Notes: a model not told the origin generated them from the letters alone. Counted from the stretch's first letter, positions 9,854-17,201 are shown. The stretch: 42,236 nucleotides of DNA from Fusobacteria bacterium ZRK30 (GCA_024628785.1 CP102406.1:1-42236), one strand, 5' to 3'. Numbers and translations: made by a program.

Positions 9854-10924
9854 GTGGGCTTAGAATTTGTATTCGAACTGCTCAAAAAGTTCCAAGATCA
9901 AGGGGATAAGGATGAGATGAAAATCATCAATGGAGAGTTCTATTATAAGGGCCAGGTAATGGACAAAGAAGCCAGGAAACTGTTTTATGAGGAGAGGGAA
10001 AAACAAGCAGCAGTAGAAATAAAAAGTAATAAGGAAGAGGTAATAAGTGAAAATCTAAAGGTTATGGAAAATTCAGGGGAATATACTCCAGGAGGAGATC
10101 TTAACTCTTTCGGTTCTGAAGGTAAATTTCCTGCCAAAAAGGGAAGACCTCCAAAGATAGATAAATTTTATATCTATCTAAAAGCTTCAGATCATAGCCC
10201 AAATACTGTTAAAACCTATGGGTATGTAATGAAGTTTTGGGATAAGGTGGCCAGATCTCACAATAAAACTATCTATTATCTGACCATAGATGATCTGGAA
10301 GCAGCTATAATATCTATAGATCTAAATACTAAGAGGAAAAGGATCTCAGCACTTCGACAGCTTGGGAGATGGTATTTGAGAAATGGTTACTCAAGATTAC
10401 ACCTGGAGTTGGAAAAACTGATTATAGTGGGACATAAAACAAGGGTGCCATTGGCCAAGGGAGAGAATGAATTTATTGAGATAAAAAATCATGCTAAGGA
10501 ACTCATAAGCCACGGTAAGAGAGAGGGAATTTGGCTTGGATTAATGCTCATGTGCGGATTGAGAATCAGCGAAATCCAGACTGTGGAGGTAGGAGAAGGG
10601 CAGATCAAGGTATTAGGAAAAAGAAACAAGGAAAGATTGATCCCTGCAAATGACTGGCTGATATCAGCTTTGAAGGAATTTAAGGGAACCGGGACAGGGG
10701 GGTATAAGAAAACCAAGGGAATAATAGACAGAAGTTTGAGGAGGATGGGGTATACCCATCTGCATTCACTCCGGCATACCTATGCTACTATTCTCTTAAA
10801 AAGAGGATTAGCTCTAAACCAGATCCAGAAATTATTGGGGCACAGTGACATATCTACAACAACTATCTATGCTCAATTTGAGATGCCGAAGAATGTGGCG
10901 GAGTTGTTGGAGAAGGATTCCTAA
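9854..10924 (+). CDS. Tyrosine recombinase (XerC/XerD-like integrase)
   Basis: This recombinase cuts and rejoins DNA at short specific sites. On plasmids it usually resolves multimers or moves cassettes. I choose GTG 9854 (356 residues) because GGGGGTGAG lies 6 bases before it. An in-frame GTG at 9821 has no ribosome binding site. Counted from 9854 the catalytic set is Arg237 (MCGLRISEI), a lysine near 256 in the beta-hairpin (VLGKRNKER), His304 and Arg307 (HSLRHTYA), His330 (LLGHSDISTT) and Tyr339 (TIYAQF). The core-binding SAM-like domain is near residues 100-190 (SPNTVKTYGYVMKFW). The first 90 residues are an extra charged N-terminal extension. It stands alone with its own terminator. The target site is unknown. 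Confidence 0.9.
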   Translation: MGLEFVFELLKKFQDQGDKDEMKIINGEFYYKGQVMDKEARKLFYEEREKQAAVEIKSNKEEVISENLKVMENSGEYTPGGDLNSFGSEGKFPAKKGRPPKIDKFYIYLKASDHSPNTVKTYGYVMKFWDKVARSHNKTIYYLTIDDLEAAIISIDLNTKRKRISALRQLGRWYLRNGYSRLHLELEKLIIVGHKTRVPLAKGENEFIEIKNHAKELISHGKREGIWLGLMLMCGLRISEIQTVEVGEGQIKVLGKRNKERLIPANDWLISALKEFKGTGTGGYKKTKGIIDRSLRRMGYTHLHSLRHTYATILLKRGLALNQIQKLLGHSDISTTTIYAQFEMPKNVAELLEKDS

Positions 10925-10945
10925 GGGCTCCTCCTTAACTGGATT

Positions 10946-10994
10946 AAAAAAAAGGTCCAAGGATTCCGCCCTTGATACGGGATACCTTTTTTCT
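10946..10994 (+). terminator. Terminator after the recombinase gene
   Basis: An A-rich arm with GGT and ATTCCG pairs with CGGGAT...ACC followed by TTTTTT. It lies 22 bp after the recombinase stop. Confidence 0.7.
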
Positions 10995-11146
10995 TGAAAA
11001 AAAAGCTAACGGAAAAATTCAAGAAGGTTTATAAATGTCTTAGTGAGTAAGTCACAATTGTAATTGTAGAAACAGAGGGCTGATGTTGAACGACTATAAA
11101 CTTCGAAATAAAATAATTAAATAGGATAAAAAATCATTACTGGTTT

Positions 11147-11160
11147 TTTGGGTCATTATG
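11147..11160 (+). repeat. Orphan iteron-like motif
   Basis: TTTGGGTCATTATG here matches the 5' part of the 22-bp iterons at 39031-39107, but stands alone about 14 kb from them around the circle. The rest of 10995-11271 shows no gene. Confidence 0.45.
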
Positions 11161-11271
11161 AAATTGGAAGTCAATAAAAATTAGGGGTTTCAAGGTGTAA
11201 ATACAAGAGGAAAAGTTTTGGAAGAGCTTAGAAGGGAAATGAGAGGGTCATTTTAAAGTAAGAAGTAAATG

Positions 11272-11310
11272 AAGACAAAAACCAAAAAGGCGGAGCGACT
11301 TTTTCGTCTT
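11272..11310 (+). repeat. Compound hairpin repeat, copy A
   Basis: AAGAC/GTCTT encloses AAAAAG/CTTTTT with the loop GCGGAGCGA. The 14-base core AAAGGCGGAGCGAC (11286-11299) recurs exactly at 13083-13096 just after the diguanylate cyclase gene, also within a hairpin, so the two copies flank the ODP-GGDEF pair. It may be a terminator-like element. Confidence 0.5.
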
Positions 11311-11340
11311 AAATAGAGGTTTTAGAAAAAAACGTAATAA

Positions 11341-11382
11341 AAAAAAGCCATTTAGGGAAGAGTAGTTAAAATGGCCTTTTTT
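11341..11382 (+). terminator. Terminator-like hairpin
   Basis: GCCATTT pairs with AAATGGC, extended by A and T runs after one mismatch and ending in TTTTTT. No gene directly precedes it, so either a small RNA lies in 10995-11340 or it insulates the next gene. I see nothing else in 11383-11561 apart from the start region of the next gene. Confidence 0.5.
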
Positions 11383-11561
11383 AGAGGTGTAACGTCTAAA
11401 AGTTATTATTTTATACTGGATAAAAAACATATTCCTTTGAAAATACAGAAAAAATTTGAATAATAAAAGAAATCAGCGGGAACTTGTGTATAAATAATAT
11501 AAAAGTATGAAAATAAATTCTAAATAATTTTCTAAATCACAAAATAAAGGGGTAAATAATT

Positions 11562-12398
11562 ATGAATAATAAAATATCAAAATACAAGGAGCCTATAGAG
11601 ATAGCTAAAGGAATTTACTGGGTTGGATTTTACGACGATGAATATTTTCTTCACTGTAATCCATTTTTAATAATTGAAGGAGATGAAGCTGTCTTAATTG
11701 ATGGTGGAAGCAGGAATGATTTTAGTACTGTGATGTTAAAAATATTACAGACAGGTGTAAATCCTAATAATATACAGAAATTAATATACCATCATTATGA
11801 TCCTGACCTATGTGGGAGTATCCCGGACTTTGAAGAATTGATTGATAACGATGATTTAAGTATTCTTTCCCATGAAGATAACAATGTTTTTATTAAATAT
11901 TATGGTACAAACCTTAAAAGCGAATGTATAGAAAAAAATCAATTTGAATTTCAATTTGCAACTGGAAGAAAACTGAAATTTATAATGACTCCTTACTGTC
12001 ATTCAAGTGCAAGTTTTGTTACCTTTGATGAGGAGACAGGAACACTTTTCAGCAGTGATCTTTTTGGAAGTACCGCTAAAGAATGGGATCTATTTTCTAA
12101 TTTAGACAGCACTTGTCATACCTGTTCTGACTATAGTTTATCTGGTCCATTTAACTGTAAATTAGGAAAAAAAGAGTGTCCTATCTCAAAGATCTTGTTT
12201 TTCCATCAAAAAATCATGACTTCTAAAAAATCTTTAGATTTTGCACTGGATAAAATAAAAAAATTACCTATAAAAACAATAGCTTCCCAGCATGGGAGTC
12301 TCATCAGGGGAAGTAAGGATATCAATTTTATAATGGACATTCTAAAAAAAGAAAAGAAAATTGGTATAGACCAATTTCTCGAGGATGATCAGATATGA
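11562..12398 (+). CDS. ODP-type oxygen-binding di-iron protein (metallo-beta-lactamase fold)
   Basis: Proteins of this family bind O2 at a di-iron site in a beta-lactamase fold related to the flavodiiron (FprA) N-domain and act as oxygen sensors in anaerobes. The ATG is preceded by AAAGGGG. Ligand pattern: HHYDPDLCGS (H-x-D-x-D, with Leu where FprA has a second His, as in ODP proteins), then PYCHSSAS (His), FSSDLFGS (Asp) and ASQHGSL (His). Two Cys-rich stretches (CHTCSDYS and LSGPFNCKLGKKECP) are additional. It has 278 residues, the single-domain length, with no flavodoxin domain. The stop overlaps the ATG of the next reading frame, which leads into a GGDEF protein, so sensing is probably passed to c-di-GMP synthesis. 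Confidence 0.82.
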   Translation: MNNKISKYKEPIEIAKGIYWVGFYDDEYFLHCNPFLIIEGDEAVLIDGGSRNDFSTVMLKILQTGVNPNNIQKLIYHHYDPDLCGSIPDFEELIDNDDLSILSHEDNNVFIKYYGTNLKSECIEKNQFEFQFATGRKLKFIMTPYCHSSASFVTFDEETGTLFSSDLFGSTAKEWDLFSNLDSTCHTCSDYSLSGPFNCKLGKKECPISKILFFHQKIMTSKKSLDFALDKIKKLPIKTIASQHGSLIRGSKDINFIMDILKKEKKIGIDQFLEDDQI

Positions 12399-12472
12399 AA
12401 AAAATAAAAAAAAGCGACATATTTAAAGCTGTTGTAAAAGATTTGGATGTCTGTAATGATCATCCGGAGTAA
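12395..12472 (+). CDS. 25-residue frame overlapping the ODP gene; probable 5' end of the diguanylate cyclase
   Basis: ATG at 12395 overlaps the ODP stop (ATGA) and reads MKKIKKSDIFKAVVKDLDVC, ending at TAA 12470-12472. The next frame (from 12469) then continues VKLLIEHRSQIAHNK into the GGDEF protein. This looks like the true N-terminus of that protein cut off by a one-base shift, but a coupled leader peptide is also possible. Confidence 0.45.
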   Translation: MKKIKKSDIFKAVVKDLDVCNDHPE

Positions 12473-12477
12473 AACTA

Positions 12478-13077
12478 TTGATTGAGCACAGAAGCCAGAT
12501 AGCTCATAATAAAATTCAACGAGAGCTTTTTAAAACTCTGATAAATGATTATGTTAAATTAAGTAAGAAACTTGAGGAGAACCTAGAACATGTAACCCGC
12601 CTTTCAGAAACAGACCATCTGACGAAGGCATATAACCGTCTAAAATTTAATGAAGTTATTAAGGTGGAGGTTCTAAGATCCAAAAGATATAGAACAGACC
12701 TTTCAATAATTATGTTTGATATTGATTTTTTTAAAAATATCAACGACAGATATGGCCATGATATAGGGGATCTGGTCTTGGTTGAAATATCTAAACTGGT
12801 AAAAAAATCAGTCCGGGAAACAGATGTTTTCTGCCGATGGGGCGGAGAAGAATTTATGGTACTGCTTCCTAATACTTCTTTGGAGTTTGCAGTATTAGTC
12901 GCAGAGAGAATAAGAAAATTGATCTATAACTTCCAGATAAAAAATATAGAAAAGGTTTCATGTAGTTTTGGAGTGGTATCCTTTAATTTTGAAGAAGATT
13001 TGGATGGTTTTATAAAACGAGTAGACAATAAACTCTATACAGCTAAAGATAATGGAAGAAACAGGGTGGAATATTAA
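12478..13077 (+). CDS. GGDEF diguanylate cyclase
   Basis: It makes cyclic di-GMP from two GTP. TTG 12478 with GGAG eight bases upstream is the available start, giving 199 residues. Residues about 1-40 are helical (KLSKKLEENLEHVTRLSETD). The GGDEF domain then begins at DHLTKAYNRLKF, with FDIDFFKNINDRYGHDIGD for metal and GTP binding. The active loop is RWGGEEF. RETD lies five residues before GGEEF and is an RxxD inhibitory site, so product feedback is expected. The N-terminus is probably truncated by the frameshift noted at 12395-12472. It pairs with the upstream ODP sensor. Confidence 0.85.
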   Translation: MIEHRSQIAHNKIQRELFKTLINDYVKLSKKLEENLEHVTRLSETDHLTKAYNRLKFNEVIKVEVLRSKRYRTDLSIIMFDIDFFKNINDRYGHDIGDLVLVEISKLVKKSVRETDVFCRWGGEEFMVLLPNTSLEFAVLVAERIRKLIYNFQIKNIEKVSCSFGVVSFNFEEDLDGFIKRVDNKLYTAKDNGRNRVEY

Positions 13078-13082
13078 GTTGG

Positions 13083-13110
13083 AAAGGCGGAGCGACCTTT
13101 TTGCTTAAAC
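13083..13110 (+). repeat. Compound hairpin repeat, copy B
   Basis: AAAGG/CCTTT stem with the same GCGGAGCGA core as 11286-11299 and a T run. It lies 5 bp after the GGDEF stop and could terminate that operon. Confidence 0.5.
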
Positions 13111-13132
13111 ATCGGTTTTGAATTTTAAAAAT

Positions 13133-13157
13133 GTACCCGTAAAGGGCATCACCAAAG
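13133..13157 (+). repeat. Short dispersed repeat, copy 1
   Basis: GTACCCGTAAAGGGCATCA here recurs at 39346 (one difference over about 24 bases). It holds a CCC-GTAAA-GGG mini-hairpin. Function unknown. Confidence 0.45.
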
Positions 13158-13198
13158 TATCTAGAAATTTATTATCATAAATTAAGAACTTTGAGAAG

Positions 13199-13237
13199 AA
13201 AAAGAGTAGATGCTATCTTCATTCATCTGCTCTTTTT
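13199..13237 (+). terminator. Strong bidirectional terminator
   Basis: AAAAAGAGTAGATG pairs with CATCTGCTCTTTTT over 14 bp with one G-U pair. It separates the ODP-GGDEF operon from the RNA block that follows. Confidence 0.7.
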
Positions 13238-13257
13238 TGATTGTTTTTAAGTTTTTA

Positions 13258-13280
13258 AGTCTAAAACTATAATATTAGAC
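13258..13280 (+). promoter_or_regulatory. Probable -10 region of the large RNA, inside an inverted repeat
   Basis: TATAAT at 13269-13274 lies inside GTCTAA...TTAGAC (13259-13280 approximately). A convincing -35 is not visible. It sits just upstream of the base-paired block. Confidence 0.4.
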
Positions 13281-13960
13281 CATAAAAGAGGATATCCGAG
13301 ATTGTTTATCCCTGCCATACTCCGAGGGTCGCTCCTTCAGGGAATGAACTCCGTGTTCTTCTATCCAGAGGGTCTATGGGTGGCAGAGATGGTCGAGGCT
13401 CCACCAATCCTGCACTTATTGACTCAGCAAAGTGCTGCCCGATATGGATCGCACTCTACACATGAAGGGGAAATATCCGATAAGGCAGGATAAAAAGGCC
13501 AGGAATAAATACCCGAAAGGTGGGGATAAACAGGAGATTCCATCCAGGAGGGGTGGGGAAGGGTTTGAAGTCTTACAATGAATCGCTATGGGGAGCTTAC
13601 GAGGTGCCTGTACTTTTGGCCCTAGTGACGCAGGTAGCTTATTCCTACCTAGTGTTCTATAAAAAAGTGGAATAAGCTATAAAATATAATAGTCACAGGG
13701 CTATCCCTACTATCTACACCGAGCGAGGGCGAACGAGCTGAATCCCCCATATGAGTATCCCCTCACGAACGCTACCGCTTAGAGGGGGTAGCCAAGGGGA
13801 GTGTGAGGGGAACGGCGAGGGGGGATGAAGTAAGCTCCCCCCGGCTGGAGATCCTCCGAGTCCGTCTCCAATAAGGAGGTCAGAGGAAAGCGGATATCTG
13901 GTCGTGCAGGAGCTGGTCTCCAGCCGAACACTCGAAGAATCGCCAGGAATGAGAAAAGAA
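13281..13960 (+). ncRNA. Large structured non-coding RNA candidate (about 680 nt)
   Basis: No credible protein gene lies here, yet base composition jumps to roughly half G+C in a very AT-rich plasmid and many helices can be drawn. Long range: GATATCCG (13291-13298) with CGGATATC (13891-13898). Local: TCCCTG/CAGGGA (13309-13314/13338-13343); GGTGG/CCACC (13379/13401); TAGCTTATTCC/GGAATAAGCTA (11 bp, 13635/13669) inside GCCCT-GTGAC/GTCACAGGGC; CCCCTCAC/GTGAGGGG near 13760-13810; CGGCTGGAGA/TCTCCAGCCG (10 bp, 13842/13917). Purine-rich loops and a GAAA loop favour the plus strand. Size and ornate folding recall ROOL/GOLLD-type RNAs of phages and plasmids, but I cannot assign a family. No clear 3' terminator is visible, so the end is approximate. 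Confidence 0.65.
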
Positions 13961-14020
13961 TACTTGTATCTATCTGATTTTTAAAAGTACATAGTTTTAA
14001 GTGTAGAAAAGAATTAGTCT

Positions 14021-15538
14021 TTAGCTAATAACTAATTGCTCAATATTTTTTTCCCATTGTTCAAAATCTTTTTTTAAACTTTCAAAAGCTTCTTCTGTCG
14101 AAAATTCTTTAAAAAACTTCATAATCTCAATAAATTCCAAACTAAAATCACCCAAGATTTCATCTTTATTTTGCTTATCAATTAGGAGTGTTTCCAAATA
14201 AATATCTAAATAATCTATTTCTTTCTCATTCCAATTGTTATTTGAATCTCTATAAAGGCTAACGTTTTTAAATTTTTGCTTAAAATTTTCAAGTTTTTGT
14301 TTATCTGGACCCTTAAAATTTTCAATATTTTTTTCTATTAAACAGATCGAATCATTTATAAAATAATTAAAATAACTTTTATAGTATCTATTCCCACTAT
14401 TTTTATGTTCTTTAATTTTATTTTTATAAATATTTTTATGTGATTCTATAGAGTAATCTCTTTTTAATTCATTGTATTCTTTATGTATATCCATTAAATA
14501 CCCATGAAAACAATCCTTTTTTAGTTTTTTTAAAGAAATTTTGTCTTTTAATTCAAGAGGATTAAAAAATGATTTCATTGGTTTTATAAACTCCATTATA
14601 TTTTCTGGGTTATTATTAATATCTTCAATATTTTTTTTATATAATTTTACGCCTTTATTTAACTCTGTTTGAACTTCTTTAATGTTATTTTCATTACTAA
14701 TTCCAGCTGCTTTTGCAGTTTCCTCTACCACTACTTGAATCCATTTTTTCATAAATTCTTCTTCAGACATTTCTTTATCGAAATTTAAAAGACGTTTAAT
14801 AATATTAGGGAATGCGTCCATCACTTCTCTTAATCCTTTTATCTTTCCTAATTTATTATACGCACCCCATTGAACTCTTTTAAAAAAACATTCTACAAAA
14901 AATTCTTCTATTCCTTCCATTGTATTTTCTAATGTTGTATTTTTGGTATCCACAATAGTTCTGGACCCCATTGAAGCTCCATTGTCTTTTAAATAATTAC
15001 TTGCTTTTCTATCAAATAATTTTGACATTTTATTATTCTTTTCTTCAATAAGAGTTTTTAATGACTTAGGAATTTCATTATATTGGGTATAATCACTCCC
15101 TTTTTTAGGTTTAGGATCATACTTATCATTTATTTTAATTTCATAATATATTTTTAAACCTTCTGAAGAAATTAAATATAATAAAACATCCTTTTGAAGA
15201 TCTTTTATTGGGCAAAAAGAATTTAAAAATATTATATTTTCATCAAAATTTTTAAAAAATTTAGTCAATTGATTTCTATATTCCTCTATAATATCTTCAT
15301 TTGAAATAAGCTCTATCAATGGATCTATATAATTATCAATTAAATTTTCGACAAGATTTTCTAATTTTTCAGTTGTTGCTAGGCTATTATTATTTTTTCT
15401 TATATTTCCAGAAATTAAGCCTGGTTCTTTTTCATTTTTATTTTCCATGTGAAGTTCTGCCAATTCTCCTAGTCCAAAACCATTTCTTATTATTTCAAAA
15501 ACTTCTTTAATCGTTAAAATTTCCTCTGTTATTTCCAT
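14021..15538 (-). CDS. Uncharacterised helical protein, 505 residues
   Basis: I do not recognise the family. The start is ATG 15538, chosen because a G6 run lies three bases before it. An in-frame ATG at 15580 lacks a ribosome binding site. The product is rich in Lys, Glu, Asn and Ile, without signal peptide, membrane segments, cysteine clusters or nucleotide-binding loops. It is probably cytoplasmic and mostly alpha-helical with coiled-coil tendency (for example KKLKKDCFHGYLMDIHKEYN). It is the last gene of a leftward group after two 43-residue proteins. Its 3' end faces the large RNA candidate across 60 bp. Codon use is as AT-rich as the toxin and par regions, which suggests an accessory gene. 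Confidence 0.75.
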   Translation of the reverse strand: MEITEEILTIKEVFEIIRNGFGLGELAELHMENKNEKEPGLISGNIRKNNNSLATTEKLENLVENLIDNYIDPLIELISNEDIIEEYRNQLTKFFKNFDENIIFLNSFCPIKDLQKDVLLYLISSEGLKIYYEIKINDKYDPKPKKGSDYTQYNEIPKSLKTLIEEKNNKMSKLFDRKASNYLKDNGASMGSRTIVDTKNTTLENTMEGIEEFFVECFFKRVQWGAYNKLGKIKGLREVMDAFPNIIKRLLNFDKEMSEEEFMKKWIQVVVEETAKAAGISNENNIKEVQTELNKGVKLYKKNIEDINNNPENIMEFIKPMKSFFNPLELKDKISLKKLKKDCFHGYLMDIHKEYNELKRDYSIESHKNIYKNKIKEHKNSGNRYYKSYFNYFINDSICLIEKNIENFKGPDKQKLENFKQKFKNVSLYRDSNNNWNEKEIDYLDIYLETLLIDKQNKDEILGDFSLEFIEIMKFFKEFSTEEAFESLKKDFEQWEKNIEQLVIS

Positions 15539-15620
15539 TTTCCCCCCTTTTTTGAGAAGAGATATTATATCTCTTCCCAAATTATGAATATCTTATACTA
15601 CTATATAAGAAATATTAATT

Positions 15621-15752
15621 CTACCCTATGTAATTTTCATTATTATCGTTGTGTGCATCTGCCCAGTCGTCCATATCTGCTTCGTTATTATCATTGTTGA
15701 TGTTTGACCAAATATCAAGTTCTTCCTGTGACATATTATCTGTATCCATCAT
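15621..15752 (-). CDS. Acidic 43-residue protein
   Basis: ATG 15752 (a second ATG follows at once) with AGGAGG seven to eight bases upstream reads MMDTDNMSQEELDIWSNINN and ends ...NENYIG. It is strongly acidic and Asn/Asp-rich, with two Trp in DDWADAH and DIWSN contexts. It lies between the lysine-rich 43-residue gene and the large helical gene, all leftward. No function is assigned. Its charge is opposite to that of its neighbour, so the two might bind, but that is a guess. Confidence 0.65.
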   Translation of the reverse strand: MMDTDNMSQEELDIWSNINNDNNEADMDDWADAHNDNNENYIG

Positions 15753-15806
15753 AATCTATACCTCCTCTGTTAAGTTTTGGGGAGGGGTATTAACCCCTCT
15801 CACTAA

Positions 15807-15938
15807 TTATTTTTTACCATTCTTGTCAGCAGCGCTTTGTGCTTTAGCTGCAAAACTTCCTTTGGCAACCGTCCCACCATTTTTCTTACACCCACTACTT
15901 TGAATTCTTGCTGCTGCTTTTTTTGTCATCTTTGTCAT
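15807..15938 (-). CDS. 43-residue basic protein resembling short SMP-like (seed maturation) proteins
   Basis: ATG 15938 behind AGGAGG reads MTKMTKKAAARIQSSGCKKN and then GGTVAKGSFAAKAQSAADKN. The pattern KKAAARIQSxxxKxNGGxVxKGSFAAxAQSAA matches small bacterial proteins labelled as seed-maturation-like, common on plasmids and of unknown role. A hairpin (GAGGGGT/ACCCCTC at 15782-15799) lies between its stop and the next gene and may set the relative amounts of the two. A TATAAT (minus strand, 15987-15992) lies about 50 bp upstream. Confidence 0.72.
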   Translation of the reverse strand: MTKMTKKAAARIQSSGCKKNGGTVAKGSFAAKAQSAADKNGKK

Positions 15939-15986
15939 TTTCTTCCTCCTAAGTTAATTTTATTGAGCTTTTTTAGCTCTGAATAG

Positions 15987-16035
15987 ATTATATAAAAACT
16001 TTAAAAATTCTACACGAATCTGCCGTTACAAAAAA
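15987..16035 (-). promoter_or_regulatory. Probable promoter of the 43-residue gene operon with an upstream repeat
   Basis: On the minus strand TATAAT is at 15992-15987. The expected -35 place (16015-16010) is poor, but directly above it lies the 20-base repeat copy at 16016-16035. A weak -35 with an adjacent repeat suggests a regulated promoter. Confidence 0.4.
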
Positions 16036-16162
16036 TGATATATTTCCAAAATATATTTTTATTCCTGATTTTATGTGAAAATTATCTGTCTTTTTTATAA
16101 CCTTTACCCTATCAGCCTATAAAATATTATTGGGTTTGAATAGAATCTGCCGTTACAAAAAA
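16016..16162 (+). repeat. Two direct copies of a 20-base element (16016-16035 and 16143-16162)
   Basis: GAATCTGCCGTTACAAAAAA occurs twice, 127 bp apart in the same orientation, in the gap between ardA and the small-protein operon. It may be a regulator binding site. Apart from this, 15939-16200 holds no gene. Confidence 0.6.
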
Positions 16163-16201
16163 ATATTTTTAAATTGTATTTCTCTTTTGATTTTATTGAA
16201 A

Positions 16202-16226
16202 AAGACAGCCCTCTAGGGGCTGTCTC
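16202..16226 (-). terminator. Terminator of ardA
   Basis: On the minus strand GACAGCCC...GGGCTGTC is followed by TTTTTC, starting right after the ardA stop. Confidence 0.8.
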
Positions 16227-16748
16227 CTATGAAATAAGGTAGATACAGCTATCACTCTCTAAAATCTCATAGGTACCACCAATGATAATATCTCTCCCAT
16301 AGGCCTCATAATCAAAGTAATCCCTAAAAATACCAGGTATCCTATGAAAATCAATGATATCTGCAAAATAATAACCTACTAACTCCGCATCAAATAAGAT
16401 AGACTCCCCCCGGTCTATAATATCTATAGAAGAGCTGCTATAAGCTGACAGAACCTCATCAATCTGGTAGGTTTGTAAGAAGTAATCTCTAATAACTCTA
16501 ATCTCTATGGTCTCATAGATCTCTTCTAAGGTATCAAAGTGATAGAAGAGAAAATTAAGCATAAAATTCCCGCCGATATCTTCAAATCTAAAATCTCCCT
16601 CAAAATCACAGACCTCTATCTCCTCTACCCCAAAACTGTTACACACCGATACAGCATTCCTTAAATCCTCTAAAGAACTAATCTCAAACCATCTGCCAGA
16701 CCACTCATGACAAGTATCAAATGAAGCTAGATATAAATTAATAGTCAT
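16227..16748 (-). CDS. ardA: ArdA-like anti-restriction protein
   Basis: ArdA mimics DNA and blocks type I restriction enzymes, which protects an incoming plasmid. ATG 16748 follows GGAGGTGTTAAAA and gives 173 residues, near the usual 165-180. An ATG further up has no ribosome binding site. The start MTINLYLASFDTCHEWSGRW is the ArdA signature (INLYLASFD...GRWFEI). The protein is strongly acidic throughout, with few basic residues, as expected for a DNA mimic (EEIEVCDFEGDFRFEDIGG). It is a single gene with its own terminator. The presence of ardA suggests that the plasmid moves between cells, although I find no transfer genes. Confidence 0.88.
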   Translation of the reverse strand: MTINLYLASFDTCHEWSGRWFEISSLEDLRNAVSVCNSFGVEEIEVCDFEGDFRFEDIGGNFMLNFLFYHFDTLEEIYETIEIRVIRDYFLQTYQIDEVLSAYSSSSIDIIDRGESILFDAELVGYYFADIIDFHRIPGIFRDYFDYEAYGRDIIIGGTYEILESDSCIYLIS

Positions 16749-16859
16749 TTTTAACACCTCCAAAAATATAGTGTGAATCACGAATCACCCTAAAGATAAA
16801 AGAAAAACTTTTCAGAAGTGTGGAAAAAATGAAGATAACCTAACTATCAAAGGGACACA

Positions 16860-17178
16860 TTTTTGGAACGGTGCTCTGGCTAGAAGCTATTAATCTCAAT
16901 GCTTCTTCTGAAAATTTTTCTTTAAAATTTGGAAAATCGCAAAGGGAAGGTAGTTTTAACGGAGTGAACGACAATTTCCAAATAAGCCACCTAAAAGTAA
17001 GGGATAAAAGTAGAAGTGGTGAAACCACTGTCCTCAGAACCTTTAACTTTTAGGCAAGGTTTTAATTGGATTTAATCGCATGGAATGAAAAAAGAACTTA
17101 AGAGTCTGTTTAATTGTAAGGAGATATGATTTTTGAAAGTAAAAAAGAGAACTTCCATGGAAATTCTCTTTTTGTTTT
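16860..17178 (+). ncRNA. Candidate structured RNA of about 300 nt
   Basis: No gene is supported here, but helices follow one another: AGAAGC/GCTTCT (16882/16901), TTTGGAAA/TTTCCAAA (16928/16975), and CCTAAAAGT/ACTTTTAGG (16990-16998/17046-17054) enclosing AGTGGT-GAA-ACCACT (17015-17029). A strong hairpin with a T run ends the block at 17142-17178. The small open frames in it show no family features. Promoter not located. Confidence 0.45.
17142..17178. terminator. Bidirectional terminator
   Basis: AAAAAGAGAA and TTCTCTTTTT flank TTCCATGGAA. It ends the etf operon from the right and the RNA candidate from the left. Confidence 0.8.
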
Positions 17179-17201
17179 CATTAACATAATTAACTTGAAA
17201 C

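Noticed and set aside
13302-13493. 63-codon frame in the large RNA block
   Set aside because: No ribosome binding site, odd composition, and it lies across many base-paired segments.
13281-13960. Group II intron, RNase P RNA or tmRNA
   Set aside because: I could not find a domain V hairpin, the conserved RNase P core or a tmRNA tag and tRNA-like ends.
15649-15903. Rightward 84-codon frame
   Set aside because: It is the antisense of two small leftward genes that have good ribosome binding sites and end cleanly.
16840-17053. Two opposing 60-codon frames
   Set aside because: No ribosome binding site and no family features; the region is better explained by RNA helices.
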